A stretch of DNA of 64,000 nucleotides from Arthrobacter tumbae (GCF_016907495.1 NZ_JAFBCC010000001.1:868001-932000), one strand, 5' to 3'. Positions 36,867 to 45,374 are shown, numbered from the stretch's first letter. Program-made: numbers and translations. The notes: generated by a model from the sequence alone, not told the origin.

Positions 36867-36895
36867 TATATCCATCATCGAGATAATTTCCAGTA
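36867..36895. promoter_or_regulatory. Possible MarR operator in the MMPL/MarR gap
   Basis: The divergent gap (36834-36924) is AT-rich and contains TATC and GATA half-sites around 36867-36895, in imperfect symmetry. It is a likely binding place, but the exact operator cannot be fixed by eye. Confidence 0.4.
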
Positions 36896-36924
36896 TTCTA
36901 GTCTTGGAGACGAACAGGAGGAAG

Positions 36925-37395
36925 ATGGCCGCCGCATCACGTGAACTACTGGCTTTGCTTCAGCAGTTCACCGTCGAGACCGACCGCTACGTGGATACGG
37001 TCAGCGTCCGCGATGCCCTGCACCGGACGGACCTGAACGCACTGGGAATCATGATGGGGGCTGCGCGCACCGGCGCCACCGTGACACCCGGGATGCTTCG
37101 CCACGCCCTGAACCTGAGTTCGCCCGCGACCACGGCCCTGATAGACCGGCTGGATGAAGCGGGGCATGTCCGCCGCTCACGGAGTTCTGTGGATCGGCGG
37201 CAGGTGCACCTCGAGATGACGGAGAAGGCGCTCGAGACCGGGTCCCGGTTGTTCATCCCCCTGGCGCGCGAAGTGGAACAGGCCCTCTCCGGATTCACTC
37301 CCGAAGAACTTGAACTGTTCAGCACCATGATGCGCAAGGTCACGGACGCCACCGTGAACGCGCGCCGCAAGGCGTTGGAGGACGCGCCGGAGTAA
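36925..37395 (+). CDS. MarR family regulator
   Basis: This 156-residue protein has a winged helix (LRHALNLSSPATTALIDRLDEAGHVRRSRSSVDRRQVHLEMTEKALE) with the DRR wing, and N- and C-terminal dimer helices. AGGAGG lies 3 nt before the ATG. It is divergent from the MMPL exporter, the classic arrangement of a repressor released by a substrate of the pump. Confidence 0.92.
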   Translation: MAAASRELLALLQQFTVETDRYVDTVSVRDALHRTDLNALGIMMGAARTGATVTPGMLRHALNLSSPATTALIDRLDEAGHVRRSRSSVDRRQVHLEMTEKALETGSRLFIPLAREVEQALSGFTPEELELFSTMMRKVTDATVNARRKALEDAPE

Positions 37396-37398
37396 CCT
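37393..37398 (+). promoter_or_regulatory. -10 box TAACCT, leaderless-type
   Basis: TAACCT lies 7 nt before the ATG at 37406 and overlaps the MarR stop codon. Confidence 0.55.
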
Positions 37399-37405
37399 GT
37401 CGGTC

Positions 37406-38203
37406 ATGAACGATGAGGTCTACTCCCATGGTCATCACGCCAGCGTGACGAGCGCCCATGCAACACGCCGGGCGCAGGATTCCGCCGGATTCCTGCTGGA
37501 GCATCTTTCCTCCGGGATGGACCTGCTCGATGTCGGCTGCGGTCCGGGCAGCATCACCGCCGATTTCGCTGCCCTGCTGGATCCCGGAGTAGTGATCGGC
37601 ATGGATCGGGCCGAGGACGTCGTGGCACTGGCGGCGCGCACCTACGCAGGCGTCGAGAACCTGTCCTTCCGCACGGGCAACGTGTATGACCTCGACCTTG
37701 AGGACGAAGCCGTCGATGTGGTGCACGCCCATCAGGTACTGCAGCACCTCACCGACCCGGTCGCCGCACTGCGCGAGATGCAGCGCGTCACCCGTCCCGA
37801 AGGCATCATCGCTGTCCGCGATGCAGACTTCCATGCCATGGCCTGGTACCCGCCCGCTCCGGAGCTGGACGAGTGGATGGAGACCTACCAACAGCTCGCC
37901 CGCAGCAACAGGGCAGAGCCCGACGCCGGCCGCCACCTCCTTGCCTGGGCTCACGAGGCGGGCCTGACGGAGGTGGAGGCATTGTCGTCGAACTGGTTGT
38001 ATGCCACGCAGGAGCGCCGCCGCTGGCACGCGGAGACGTGGGCGGAGCGTGTGCTGAGCTCCGGCTTCGCCGAGCAGACACTTGAGCGCGGACTGGCGGA
38101 CAGCGCCGCCCTGGAGCGCATGGCTGCCGGTTGGCGGCGCTGGGGTGAATCGCCCGACGGCTGGTTCCTCATCCCGTGCGGGGAGCTCCTTATCCGCGTG
38201 TGA
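37406..38203 (+). CDS. Class I SAM-dependent methyltransferase
   Basis: This 265-residue enzyme has motif I LDVGCGPGSITADFA, motif II GMDRAEDVV, and VHAHQVLQHLTDP for motif IV. It is soluble and of UbiE/Methyltransf_11 type. Substrate unknown; nothing in the context points to one. It follows marR by 10 nt but has its own leaderless-type promoter. Confidence 0.92.
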   Translation: MNDEVYSHGHHASVTSAHATRRAQDSAGFLLEHLSSGMDLLDVGCGPGSITADFAALLDPGVVIGMDRAEDVVALAARTYAGVENLSFRTGNVYDLDLEDEAVDVVHAHQVLQHLTDPVAALREMQRVTRPEGIIAVRDADFHAMAWYPPAPELDEWMETYQQLARSNRAEPDAGRHLLAWAHEAGLTEVEALSSNWLYATQERRRWHAETWAERVLSSGFAEQTLERGLADSAALERMAAGWRRWGESPDGWFLIPCGELLIRV

Positions 38204-38226
38204 AGTTCGGTCCGGGTGTGAAGTTA

Positions 38227-38232
38227 TAGGGT
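38227..38232 (+). promoter_or_regulatory. -10 box TAGGGT, leaderless-type
   Basis: TAGGGT lies 6 nt before the ATG at 38239. Confidence 0.5.
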
Positions 38233-38238
38233 GAGGCG

Positions 38239-39849
38239 ATGATGAGCCGGTCCCTGTCAACCGATCCTGAGCATTTCGACGTCGTTGTAGTCGGCGGCGG
38301 CCACAACGGCCTGGTGGCGGCCGCGTACCTGGCGCGAGCCGGCAGGTCCGTGGTGGTCCTTGAGCAGCAGGACCAGGTGGGCGGCGCAGCGGTCTCCGCC
38401 GAAGCCTTTCCGGGCACCGGCGCCCGGTTGTCCCGCTACTCCTACCTGGTGAGCCTCCTGCCGCGGCAGATCATCGAGGACCTCGATCTTGACCTGCACC
38501 TGGTACGACGGCGGTACTCCTCCTATACGCCGCTGCCCGGCGCTGACGTCGGGCTACTTATCGACAACTCGGATGACGAGGCGACCCGCGCAAGTTTTGA
38601 ACGCGTTGGTGCCGGAGATGATGCCGGCGGGTTCGCTTCGTTCTACCGGCGCACCACTGCACTCGGAGAGAAGCTGTGGCCAACGGTGACGCGGCCGCTG
38701 CTGCGCCGGACTGAGGCGCGCGCACTCGTCGGCGACGACGCCGTGTGGGAAGACTTCATCGAGCGGCCGGTCGGCGAGGTAATTGAACGCTGTGTGGACA
38801 GCGACCTGGTGCGCGGGCTCCTGCTGACCGACGGGCTCATCAGCACCTTCGCCCGGGCGCACGGCGAGGATCTGCGGCAGAACAAGTGCCTGCTGTATCA
38901 CGTGATCGGCGGAGGCACCGGGGACTGGGATGTTCCCGTCGGTGGAATGGGAGCCGTCTCCGGAGCGCTGGAGCGGGCGGCCCGCGAAGCCGGCGTGGTG
39001 ATCCGCACGGGAGCGGAAGTGACTGCGGTCGCTGCGAACGGCGTCGTGCATTACATGCTTGACAGCGAAGGCGGTGGCCCACAGCGGGTGAGCGGAGAAT
39101 TTGTCCTCGCGAACGTCACGCCCGCCGTTCTGGGGCGGCTGATGGGCGGGCCGGATGCGTCTGGCTTCGCACCGGCGTCGCATCCGGTTGCAGAGGGCGC
39201 GCAGGTGAAGGTGAACCTGTTGTTGTCCCGGCTTCCGCGGCTCAGGGATCCTCAGGTGGGCCCCGAGCAGGCGTTCGGCGGGACGTTCCATATCAACGAG
39301 ACGTACCCGCAGCTGGATCGGGCCTATACCGAGGCAACCGCCGGCCGTGTACCCGACCCGCTGCCGATCGAGATCTACTGCCACTCGCTGGCGGATCCTT
39401 CGATCCTGTCGCCGGAGCTGCGGGAGTCAGGCGCGCACACGCTCACCATTTTCTCCCTGCAGACCCCTCACCGGCTGGTTGCCTCGGGGGACCCTGATGC
39501 TCACCGCGCTGCGCTGCAGCAGGCGGTGCTGGCGTCGCTGAACAGTGTGCTGGCCGAGCCGATCGAAGACTGCATCCTCACGGGGCCGTCGGGTGAGCCC
39601 TGCATCGAAACCAAAACCACCCTCGATCTCGAGGACACCCTCGGCCTGACGGGTGGGAACATCTTTCACGGGCCGCTGTCGTGGCCCTTCGCGGACGACG
39701 ACGAACCCCTGGACACGCCCGCTCGCCGGTGGGGTGTTGCAACGGATCACCCGCGCATCCTGCTGTGCGGTGCGGGGTCCCGGCGGGGCGGCGGAGTAAG
39801 CGGACTCGGTGGGCACAGCGCCGCGATGGCGCTGCTGGAAGAGGATTAG
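38239..39849 (+). CDS. FAD-dependent oxidoreductase (phytoene-desaturase/COG1233 superfamily)
   Basis: This 536-residue protein has the dinucleotide-binding motif VVVVGGGHNGLVAAAYLARAG with EQQ, GGAA, and a C-terminal FAD-binding stretch HPRILLCGAGSRRGGGVSGLGGHSAA. It belongs to the family containing carotenoid desaturases and pyridine-nucleotide-disulfide-like proteins such as human PYROXD2. No carotenoid genes lie nearby, so a role in carotenoid synthesis is unsupported. Promoter leaderless-type. Confidence 0.9.
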   Translation: MMSRSLSTDPEHFDVVVVGGGHNGLVAAAYLARAGRSVVVLEQQDQVGGAAVSAEAFPGTGARLSRYSYLVSLLPRQIIEDLDLDLHLVRRRYSSYTPLPGADVGLLIDNSDDEATRASFERVGAGDDAGGFASFYRRTTALGEKLWPTVTRPLLRRTEARALVGDDAVWEDFIERPVGEVIERCVDSDLVRGLLLTDGLISTFARAHGEDLRQNKCLLYHVIGGGTGDWDVPVGGMGAVSGALERAAREAGVVIRTGAEVTAVAANGVVHYMLDSEGGGPQRVSGEFVLANVTPAVLGRLMGGPDASGFAPASHPVAEGAQVKVNLLLSRLPRLRDPQVGPEQAFGGTFHINETYPQLDRAYTEATAGRVPDPLPIEIYCHSLADPSILSPELRESGAHTLTIFSLQTPHRLVASGDPDAHRAALQQAVLASLNSVLAEPIEDCILTGPSGEPCIETKTTLDLEDTLGLTGGNIFHGPLSWPFADDDEPLDTPARRWGVATDHPRILLCGAGSRRGGGVSGLGGHSAAMALLEED

Positions 39850-39894
39850 CCGAGGATTTCGGCACGCCCCCTGCGACTGTCCCGCTTCAGTACC

Positions 39895-39900
39895 TAGGAT
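39895..39900 (+). promoter_or_regulatory. -10 box TAGGAT, leaderless-type
   Basis: TAGGAT lies 6 nt before the ATG at 39907. Confidence 0.6.
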
Positions 39901-39906
39901 TGATGC

Positions 39907-40416
39907 ATGTACCGGATCGTCACTGTCTGCACCGGCAATATCTGCCGCTCCCCCATGGCCGAGATCATGCTGAACCGCGCTTTTGAAGAGGCTGGTCTGG
40001 CCGATGACGTCCTGGTGGATTCCGCCGGCACAACCGGCTGGGAAGCGGGTAACCCGATCGATGAGCGGGCGGCCGCGAAGCTCACCGCACTGGGGCTGGC
40101 CAGCGACGCGCACCGCGCGCGGCAGTTCGACCCCAGCTGGTACGCGGAGCGCGACCTCATCCTCGCACTGGATGTGGACCACTACGAGGACCTCCGGCTG
40201 GAAGCACCGGACGCGGAGAGCCGGAGCCGTGTGCGCATGCTTCGCGAATTCGATCCAGGCGCTGCCGGAACACCGGTTTCCGAGCTGGGAATCTACGACC
40301 CGTGGTATGGGGATCAGGCAGACTTCGAGGCCACCTGGCGGCTGGTCAACGACGCCGTTCCGGGGATTGTTCAGTACGTGCTGGAGGAACTCGCGCGGGG
40401 TCACGCTGCCCGCTGA
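39907..40416 (+). CDS. Low-molecular-weight protein-tyrosine phosphatase
   Basis: This 169-residue enzyme has the P-loop VCTGNICRSPMAE (C-x5-R-S) at its N-terminus and the general-acid Asp in GIYDPWYG. The fold and active site are complete. It may dephosphorylate protein kinases or polysaccharide-export proteins; no partner is encoded nearby. Leaderless-type promoter, no other gene in the transcript. Confidence 0.95.
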   Translation: MYRIVTVCTGNICRSPMAEIMLNRAFEEAGLADDVLVDSAGTTGWEAGNPIDERAAAKLTALGLASDAHRARQFDPSWYAERDLILALDVDHYEDLRLEAPDAESRSRVRMLREFDPGAAGTPVSELGIYDPWYGDQADFEATWRLVNDAVPGIVQYVLEELARGHAAR

Positions 40417-40526
40417 GCCCTGCGGCCGACAAGCCTTACTCCCCAAGTGAGGAACCTGCTGAGGGTTTTCCACATATCTTCCTGATTCAGACAGCCGGCG
40501 CCGTGACTTATACCGTTGCATCATGA

Positions 40527-40745
40527 CCGCATTCGATGGATGTGGACATTGGGTTGAGCCCTATACCGCCGATGTTGACCAAGTTGACTTGGTCAACATG
40601 GGCCAGCACGGCAGCGTCCCTGGACTGGCACCATGCAGACCCCTTCGACCGACTCATTGCAGCGCAAGCCCTGATCGAAGGTGCCACTGTGATCACCAGC
40701 GACGCCGCCATGCACGACTACGAACCGCTGAGTACCCTTTGGTAG
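40527..40745 (+). pseudogene. PIN-domain toxin (VapC-like) remnant
   Basis: The last 40 or so residues (LDWHHADPFDRLIAAQALI, then VITSDAAMHDYEPL, ending STLW) match the C-terminal half of short VapC ribonucleases, including the conserved Asp in DPFDR and Asp in TSDAA. The N-terminal half with the first catalytic Asp is missing and no antitoxin frame lies upstream. A 28-nt palindrome (40572-40599) interrupts the expected LPI-to-DWHH spacing. Probably decayed. Confidence 0.75.
40572..40599. repeat. 28-nt palindrome inside the PIN remnant
   Basis: Perfect 13-bp arms ATGTTGACCAAGT and ACTTGGTCAACAT are separated by TG. It could be a small inserted palindromic element or an operator. Confidence 0.85.
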
Positions 40746-40786
40746 CTGCCGCACTGCGGAGGCGGCCAGCCGGGCTGGCCAGCAAC

Positions 40787-41494
40787 CTATAGCCCCACAA
40801 CCCCCTTCAGCACCAGCAAGTGCTGCTCAAACAGCTGCTCCGGATCGCCGAACGTGCGCGCGCCATACTGGCCGAAGACCTCAAAGCTGATCACGCCGAA
40901 GAGTGCTGCCCAGACGAGCGTTCCCCTCACGATCAGGTCATCGTCGGCTTCCAAACCCATCTCCTGCCGAATCCAGGCCAGGTCTGCAGCTAGCTGAACT
41001 TCCACTGGCGCCTCATGCTGCAGGGCCGGGAGGGCTGCCACGCCGCCCTTGGCCCGGTAGGCGTCATCGTAGATCCGGACCAGCGCCCTGATCACACGGG
41101 TACCGGGACCTGTGGTCTGCTCCGCGGGTGCGTGATAGCCCGGAACCGGGCTGCCGAAGAGCAGCGCATAGCGCGCGGGCTCCCTGACCGCCCAGACGCG
41201 TACCGCACGGGCCAGGGCAATAAACCTGGCGGCGTAGTCCGACGCCGGCACTTTCGAGACCGCGTGATCCACCTCGTCGCCCAACTCCGTATAGGCGTCC
41301 ACCACCAGCAGGGTAAGGAGCTCATCCCGACTCTCGACGTACCGATAGACCGCCGAAGAAACCAGCCCGAGCTCCCGGGCGATGGCCCGCAGCGACAAGG
41401 CAGCGGCCCCATGCACAGCGAGATGTTCGCGGCCGATCCTGATGATGTCTTTCATCGTCTGGGTGCGCGCACGTTCACGTGGAGTAGGGGCCAT
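40787..41494 (-). CDS. TetR family regulator with WHG-type ligand domain
   Basis: This 235-residue repressor has the TetR N-terminal domain (GREHLAVHGAAALSLRAIARELGLVSSAVYRYVESRDELLTLLV) and a C-terminal all-helical ligand domain. The start at 41494 was chosen over the GTG at 41542 because the operator at 41535-41549 would lie inside the longer gene. It is divergent from the epimerase-like gene, whose promoter has a second copy of the operator. Confidence 0.9.
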   Translation of the reverse strand: MAPTPRERARTQTMKDIIRIGREHLAVHGAAALSLRAIARELGLVSSAVYRYVESRDELLTLLVVDAYTELGDEVDHAVSKVPASDYAARFIALARAVRVWAVREPARYALLFGSPVPGYHAPAEQTTGPGTRVIRALVRIYDDAYRAKGGVAALPALQHEAPVEVQLAADLAWIRQEMGLEADDDLIVRGTLVWAALFGVISFEVFGQYGARTFGDPEQLFEQHLLVLKGVVGL

Positions 41495-41534
41495 GCTCCC
41501 ATGCTCGCTGCACCGGAGAGCATCGTCAACTTTA

Positions 41535-41549
41535 GAGAGCACCGCTCTT
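41535..41549. promoter_or_regulatory. TetR operator copy 1
   Basis: GAGAGCACCGCTCTT is a near-palindrome and matches copy 2 at 13 of 15 positions. It lies in the tetR leader. Confidence 0.75.
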
Positions 41550-41583
41550 GACGCATGCCCTTCGGCGAGCGCATACTGATTGC

Positions 41584-41598
41584 GAGAGCACTGCTCTC
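41584..41598. promoter_or_regulatory. TetR operator copy 2
   Basis: GAGAGCA-C-TGCTCTC is a perfect palindrome with 7-bp arms, 31 nt before the epimerase start. It sits in the divergent promoter region. Confidence 0.82.
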
Positions 41599-41628
41599 CA
41601 CTTTACGCACTCATCAATCGGAGCCGAC

Positions 41629-42588
41629 ATGACACAGCTATACGTAGTGACCGGAGCGGGCCCCGTCGGCTGGACAGTAGCCGAGAAGCTCGCTGCCCGG
41701 GGCGACAGGGTGCGCATCCTCACCCGTTCCGGCGCAGGACCAGACAATCCAGGCATCGAGCGGATCCGCGTGGATGTATCGGACCCTCACCGGGTCCAAC
41801 CGGCCTTCGAGGGGGCGGAAGCGGTCTTCCACTGCATCCACGGCTCCGCCTATACGGCTGCAGCATGGGAAGCGGAGCTGCCCCGTGCAGAGCAGGTGGT
41901 GCTGGAGGCGGCTGGGCAGGCGGGCGCCGTCGTCGTCTTTCCTGAGAGCCTGTATTCCTACGATCAACCGGACGAGGTCATGACTGAACGCTCCTCCCGG
42001 AAAGCGGTGGCCGGCAAACGCGGTGTGCGCACCCTGTTGCTGAGACAGCGGGAGGCGTCGGCCACGGCGACGGTCAGCATGGTCGCCTCAGACTTCTACG
42101 GGCCACGGGTCCGTGCAGCCCATGCAGGGGAACGCATCGTCCCGCGCCTGCTGGCCGGCAAGACTATCCGACCGCTCGGAAACCCGGACCTGCCCCACTC
42201 CTTTACCTACGTTCCCGACCTCGCGGCGGCCATGATCGCGGCTGCCGCCCGGAAGGAACTGTGGAATTCGGTCCTGCACGCCCCGACAACTGCCGCTCCG
42301 ACATTCCGCGGGATCGCGAAGGAATTCGCTCGCGCCGCCGGATCCCCGGAGCCCCGGATCAAGCCGGTTCCCGGCTGGATGGTGCGCTTGCTCGGGAAGT
42401 TCCCGGGTGACCTGCGGGAACTCTCCGAGATGCTGTACCAGTTCGAGAATCCGTTCGTCATGGACTCGGCGCATAGCGAGGTACTGCTTGGCCTTCGGCC
42501 TACTCCCCTGCAGGACGGAGCCGCCGCGACGGTGAGCTGGTGGCAGGGGCAGGGGGCTGTGCCGTTGGCCCCTAAGATTGTTCAGTGA
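41629..42588 (+). CDS. NAD(P)-dependent epimerase/dehydratase-like protein
   Basis: This 319-residue extended-SDR protein has the cofactor motif VVTGAGPVGWTVAEKLAARG. The typical YxxxK is altered (ESLYSYDQPDE), so it may be an atypical member acting as a reductase or NAD(P) sensor. The start at 41629 has GGAG 7 nt upstream. It is divergent from the TetR gene and probably its target. The stop overlaps the GTG of the LysE-type exporter, so both are co-regulated. Confidence 0.85.
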   Translation: MTQLYVVTGAGPVGWTVAEKLAARGDRVRILTRSGAGPDNPGIERIRVDVSDPHRVQPAFEGAEAVFHCIHGSAYTAAAWEAELPRAEQVVLEAAGQAGAVVVFPESLYSYDQPDEVMTERSSRKAVAGKRGVRTLLLRQREASATATVSMVASDFYGPRVRAAHAGERIVPRLLAGKTIRPLGNPDLPHSFTYVPDLAAAMIAAAARKELWNSVLHAPTTAAPTFRGIAKEFARAAGSPEPRIKPVPGWMVRLLGKFPGDLRELSEMLYQFENPFVMDSAHSEVLLGLRPTPLQDGAAATVSWWQGQGAVPLAPKIVQ

Positions 42589-43202
42589 CCCTTTCGATTT
42601 GGCTGGCGCTGGTCGGCGCCCAGGCGCTGATCAGTTTCACCCCGGGCGCCGGAGCCGTCAACACCATGAGCAACTCGCTCACCGTCGGGTTCCGCCGCTC
42701 CATGTGGGGCATCCTCGGCCAGCAGGTGGCACTGCTGGTACACATCGCCGTCGTCGCCGCAGGGGTTGGCCTCCTGGTCGCCGGGTCTCCGCTGGCGTTC
42801 AGCATCATCCGCTACGCGGGTGCCGCCTACCTGGTGTACCTCGGCATCCGGAAGTTCCTTGAGCCTCTGGTGCCGGCCGAGCAGGCAGCCACGCTCCATG
42901 CCGAAGGCGCTGCGTCGATGTTCCGCCGCGGCCTGTGGGTGAACCTGCTCAATCCCAAGGCGATCGTGTTTTTCCTCGCGTTCGTCCCCCAATTCATCCG
43001 GCCCGAGCAGGAGCTTTTCGGCCAGTACGGTGTGCTGGCGGGAACCGTCGTCGTTATTGATGTTCTGGTGATGTGGCTGTTCTTCGCCGCCGCTGCCCGT
43101 TCCTTCAGCCGGTTCACCAGCGGCCCGCGCGGGCAACGCGTCCTCAACCGCACTTTCGGCACGCTGTTCGTGGCCGTGGGTGCGCTGCTGGCATTCGCCT
43201 GA
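42585..43202 (+). CDS. LysE/RhtB-family amino-acid exporter
   Basis: This 205-residue protein has six membrane helices, with SFTPGAGAVNTMSNSLTVGFRRSMWGILGQQ near the N-terminus, the hallmark of the family, and LVYLGIRKFLEP and NLLNPKAIVFFLAFVPQFI later. It likely exports an amino acid. The GTG start overlaps the epimerase stop. The next gene starts 3 nt later, so it may be read with pabB too. Confidence 0.93.
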   Translation: MTLSIWLALVGAQALISFTPGAGAVNTMSNSLTVGFRRSMWGILGQQVALLVHIAVVAAGVGLLVAGSPLAFSIIRYAGAAYLVYLGIRKFLEPLVPAEQAATLHAEGAASMFRRGLWVNLLNPKAIVFFLAFVPQFIRPEQELFGQYGVLAGTVVVIDVLVMWLFFAAAARSFSRFTSGPRGQRVLNRTFGTLFVAVGALLAFA

Positions 43203-43205
43203 CGC

Positions 43206-45275
43206 ATGGCTCACAAGTTCGCGAACGCCGTCGTTCCGCTCATCATTGCCGTGGACGGCCGATCCGGGGCGGGCAAAACAACCCTCGCCGTTGAGCTTGC
43301 CGCGCTGCTGCGCGAACACCACACCGTCAGCCTGTTTCACCTCGAGGACATCTATCCCGGTTGGGACGGCCTTGCCGACGGCATGGAGCGGTACGTCCGC
43401 ACGGTGCTTACCCCGCTGGCCTCCGGACGGCCTGCCCGGTGGACGGCCTGGGACTGGACAGCGAACGACGACGGCGGCACCCGCCTCACGCAGCCCGCTG
43501 ACATTGTGGTGGTCGAGGGCGTGGGTGCGGCGTGCGAAGCCGCCCGGGAACTGCTCGATGTGGTGGTGTGGATCGACGCCGATGACACTCTTCGCCGGAC
43601 CAGTGCACTCGCACGCGACGGCGATACCTACACGCCGTTCTGGCAGCGCTGGTCCGAACAGGAAGAGCGGTGGCTCGCGGCCGACCGCCCCGCACCCCAC
43701 GCTGACCTGCTGGTTCAGGGCCATCGCGGCAACTCCGTTCCGGACCAGCTTCGTCGTGCCCTGGCGGGACTGCCGCAGTGTGAATCGCTGATGTCCATGG
43801 AGCGTGCGGCACGGAGAGGTCTCACGCTGCAGGTCGAAACCGTCGGAGGGTGTCCGGACGCCGCGGGCGTTTTCTCCGCCCTGTACGGGGGATCCGAGGC
43901 GGCTGCCTGGCTGGACAGCTCCGCCGCCCAGGACCCGCAAGGCCGCAGCCGCTTCTCGATCTTGGCCGACGACGGCGGCAGGTTCGGGCAGGTTGCCCGG
44001 CACACCTCCGGCGTCACCATGGTCAGCAGCGGCCCGGTTACTGCCCGGATTGCTGGTCCATTTTTCCGCTGGTTGGACGGTGTGTGGGGCCGCCGCGCCG
44101 TCCGGCCGCCGGAGGACTATCCCGGACCGTTTGCCCTCGGCTGGCTGGGCTACCTCGGCTACGAGTTGAAGCGTGAAACCGGCGGTTCCGCTCCTGTGCA
44201 TGCGCACAGTTCCAGCTCGGTTCCGGATGCTTCACTGCTTTTCGCGGGCCGCGCCGTCGTCCTTGACCACCGGGAACAGCGAACCTACCTGCTGACCCTG
44301 AGCGACGGCTCCCGCGACGCTGACGCCGATGCGTGGCTGGAACGGGCCCGCGCCGTCGTGCTTTTCGGGGGTACTGCTCCGGCGTTGGACAATCCGGTGA
44401 GTGCTCCGCGCCCACTGGGAGCACCGCGCTTCACCTCGCGGGATACACGGGAGCCCTATCTGGAGAAGATCCGCGCGGCCAAGGCGGAAATCACGGACGG
44501 CAACTCGTACGAGGTGTGCCTGACGACGGCCCTGACCGCCCGGGAGGAAGCGCCACTGGATCCGTTCGGCACCTACCTCGCTCTGCGCGACGCCAATCCC
44601 GCACCGTTTGCGCACTACTTCAGCTTCCCGGAATTCGCCGTCGCGAGCACGTCGCCGGAGCGGTTCCTGCGGCTGGACTCGGCGGGCGGAATGCGCGCCG
44701 AACCGATCAAGGGAACCCGGCGCCGGTCCAAGGACCCGGCCGAGGACGCCGCCCTGCAGGAGGATCTGCGCACCAGCACGAAGGACCGGGCCGAGAACAT
44801 CATGATCGTGGACCTGCTCCGCAATGACCTCTCCCATCTCGCAGTCCCCGGAACCGTGACGGTGACCCGCTTGTGCGATATCGAAACGTACGCCACGGTC
44901 CACCAGATGGTGAGCACGATCGACGCGCGTCTCCGGCCCGGTTCCTCCCGTGCCGAAGCCGTCGCCGCAGCATTTCCGGCCGGTTCAATGACGGGTGCGC
45001 CGAAGATCAGCACCATGGCGATCCTGGACCGGCTGGAGGAAAGACCCCGCGGCATCTATGCCGGTGCCGCCGGCTACTTCTCCCTCGATGGGGCGGCGGA
45101 CCTCGCCGTCGTCATCCGCACCCTCCTGATGGAGGACGACGACGGCGGCACCCGCCTCACGCTGGGGGTGGGCGGCGCGATCACTGCGGATTCCGACCCC
45201 GCCGAGGAGTGGGACGAGGTCCGGACAAAAGCGTTCGGGGTGCTGTCCGCGCTGGGCTCGTCCTTTCCCGACTGA
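43206..45275 (+). CDS. pabB: P-loop kinase-like domain fused to aminodeoxychorismate synthase component I
   Basis: This 689-residue protein has two parts. Residues 1-195 form a P-loop domain like uridine kinase (Walker A VDGRSGAGKTT, then LFHLEDIYPGW, DIVVVEGVGA, VVWIDAD). Residues 200-689 form a chorismate-binding enzyme with IKGTRRRSKDPAEDAALQEDL, ENIMIVDLLRNDLSHL and GSMTGAPKISTMAILDRLE. With a glutamine amidotransferase (not in this window) it should make 4-amino-4-deoxychorismate for folate. The role of the P-loop domain is unknown. A 27-bp sequence occurs in both halves. Confidence 0.9.
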   Translation: MAHKFANAVVPLIIAVDGRSGAGKTTLAVELAALLREHHTVSLFHLEDIYPGWDGLADGMERYVRTVLTPLASGRPARWTAWDWTANDDGGTRLTQPADIVVVEGVGAACEAARELLDVVVWIDADDTLRRTSALARDGDTYTPFWQRWSEQEERWLAADRPAPHADLLVQGHRGNSVPDQLRRALAGLPQCESLMSMERAARRGLTLQVETVGGCPDAAGVFSALYGGSEAAAWLDSSAAQDPQGRSRFSILADDGGRFGQVARHTSGVTMVSSGPVTARIAGPFFRWLDGVWGRRAVRPPEDYPGPFALGWLGYLGYELKRETGGSAPVHAHSSSSVPDASLLFAGRAVVLDHREQRTYLLTLSDGSRDADADAWLERARAVVLFGGTAPALDNPVSAPRPLGAPRFTSRDTREPYLEKIRAAKAEITDGNSYEVCLTTALTAREEAPLDPFGTYLALRDANPAPFAHYFSFPEFAVASTSPERFLRLDSAGGMRAEPIKGTRRRSKDPAEDAALQEDLRTSTKDRAENIMIVDLLRNDLSHLAVPGTVTVTRLCDIETYATVHQMVSTIDARLRPGSSRAEAVAAAFPAGSMTGAPKISTMAILDRLEERPRGIYAGAAGYFSLDGAADLAVVIRTLLMEDDDGGTRLTLGVGGAITADSDPAEEWDEVRTKAFGVLSALGSSFPD
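43465..45162 (+). repeat. 27-bp exact direct repeat inside pabB (43465-43491 and 45136-45162)
   Basis: Both copies share ACGACGACGGCGGCACCC followed by GCCTCACGC, are in the same frame and encode DDGGTRLT. Only the two end segments are repeated. Confidence 0.85.
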
Positions 45276-45374
45276 CTCTCCAATCAAGCCGGCACACGGG
45301 CGGGGGCCTTTCGTCCGATCAGGGTCTGTGGAAGCATGGGACGCCCGAGGAAAGTGCAACGAAGGAGAACAGTC

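Larger units (their letters stand above)
40417..40786. other. 370-bp gap holding only the PIN remnant
   Basis: Apart from the VapC-like fragment and its palindrome there is no gene. The remaining parts (40417-40526 and 40746-40786) contain nothing recognisable. Confidence 0.6.

Noticed and set aside
38239..39849. Carotenoid biosynthesis cluster around the phytoene-desaturase-like gene
   Set aside because: No phytoene synthase, prenyltransferase or cyclase lies nearby, and the family is broad.
42582..44207. Minus-strand frame of about 540 codons opposite lysE and pabB
   Set aside because: It covers two well-supported genes on the other strand and has no recognisable motif.
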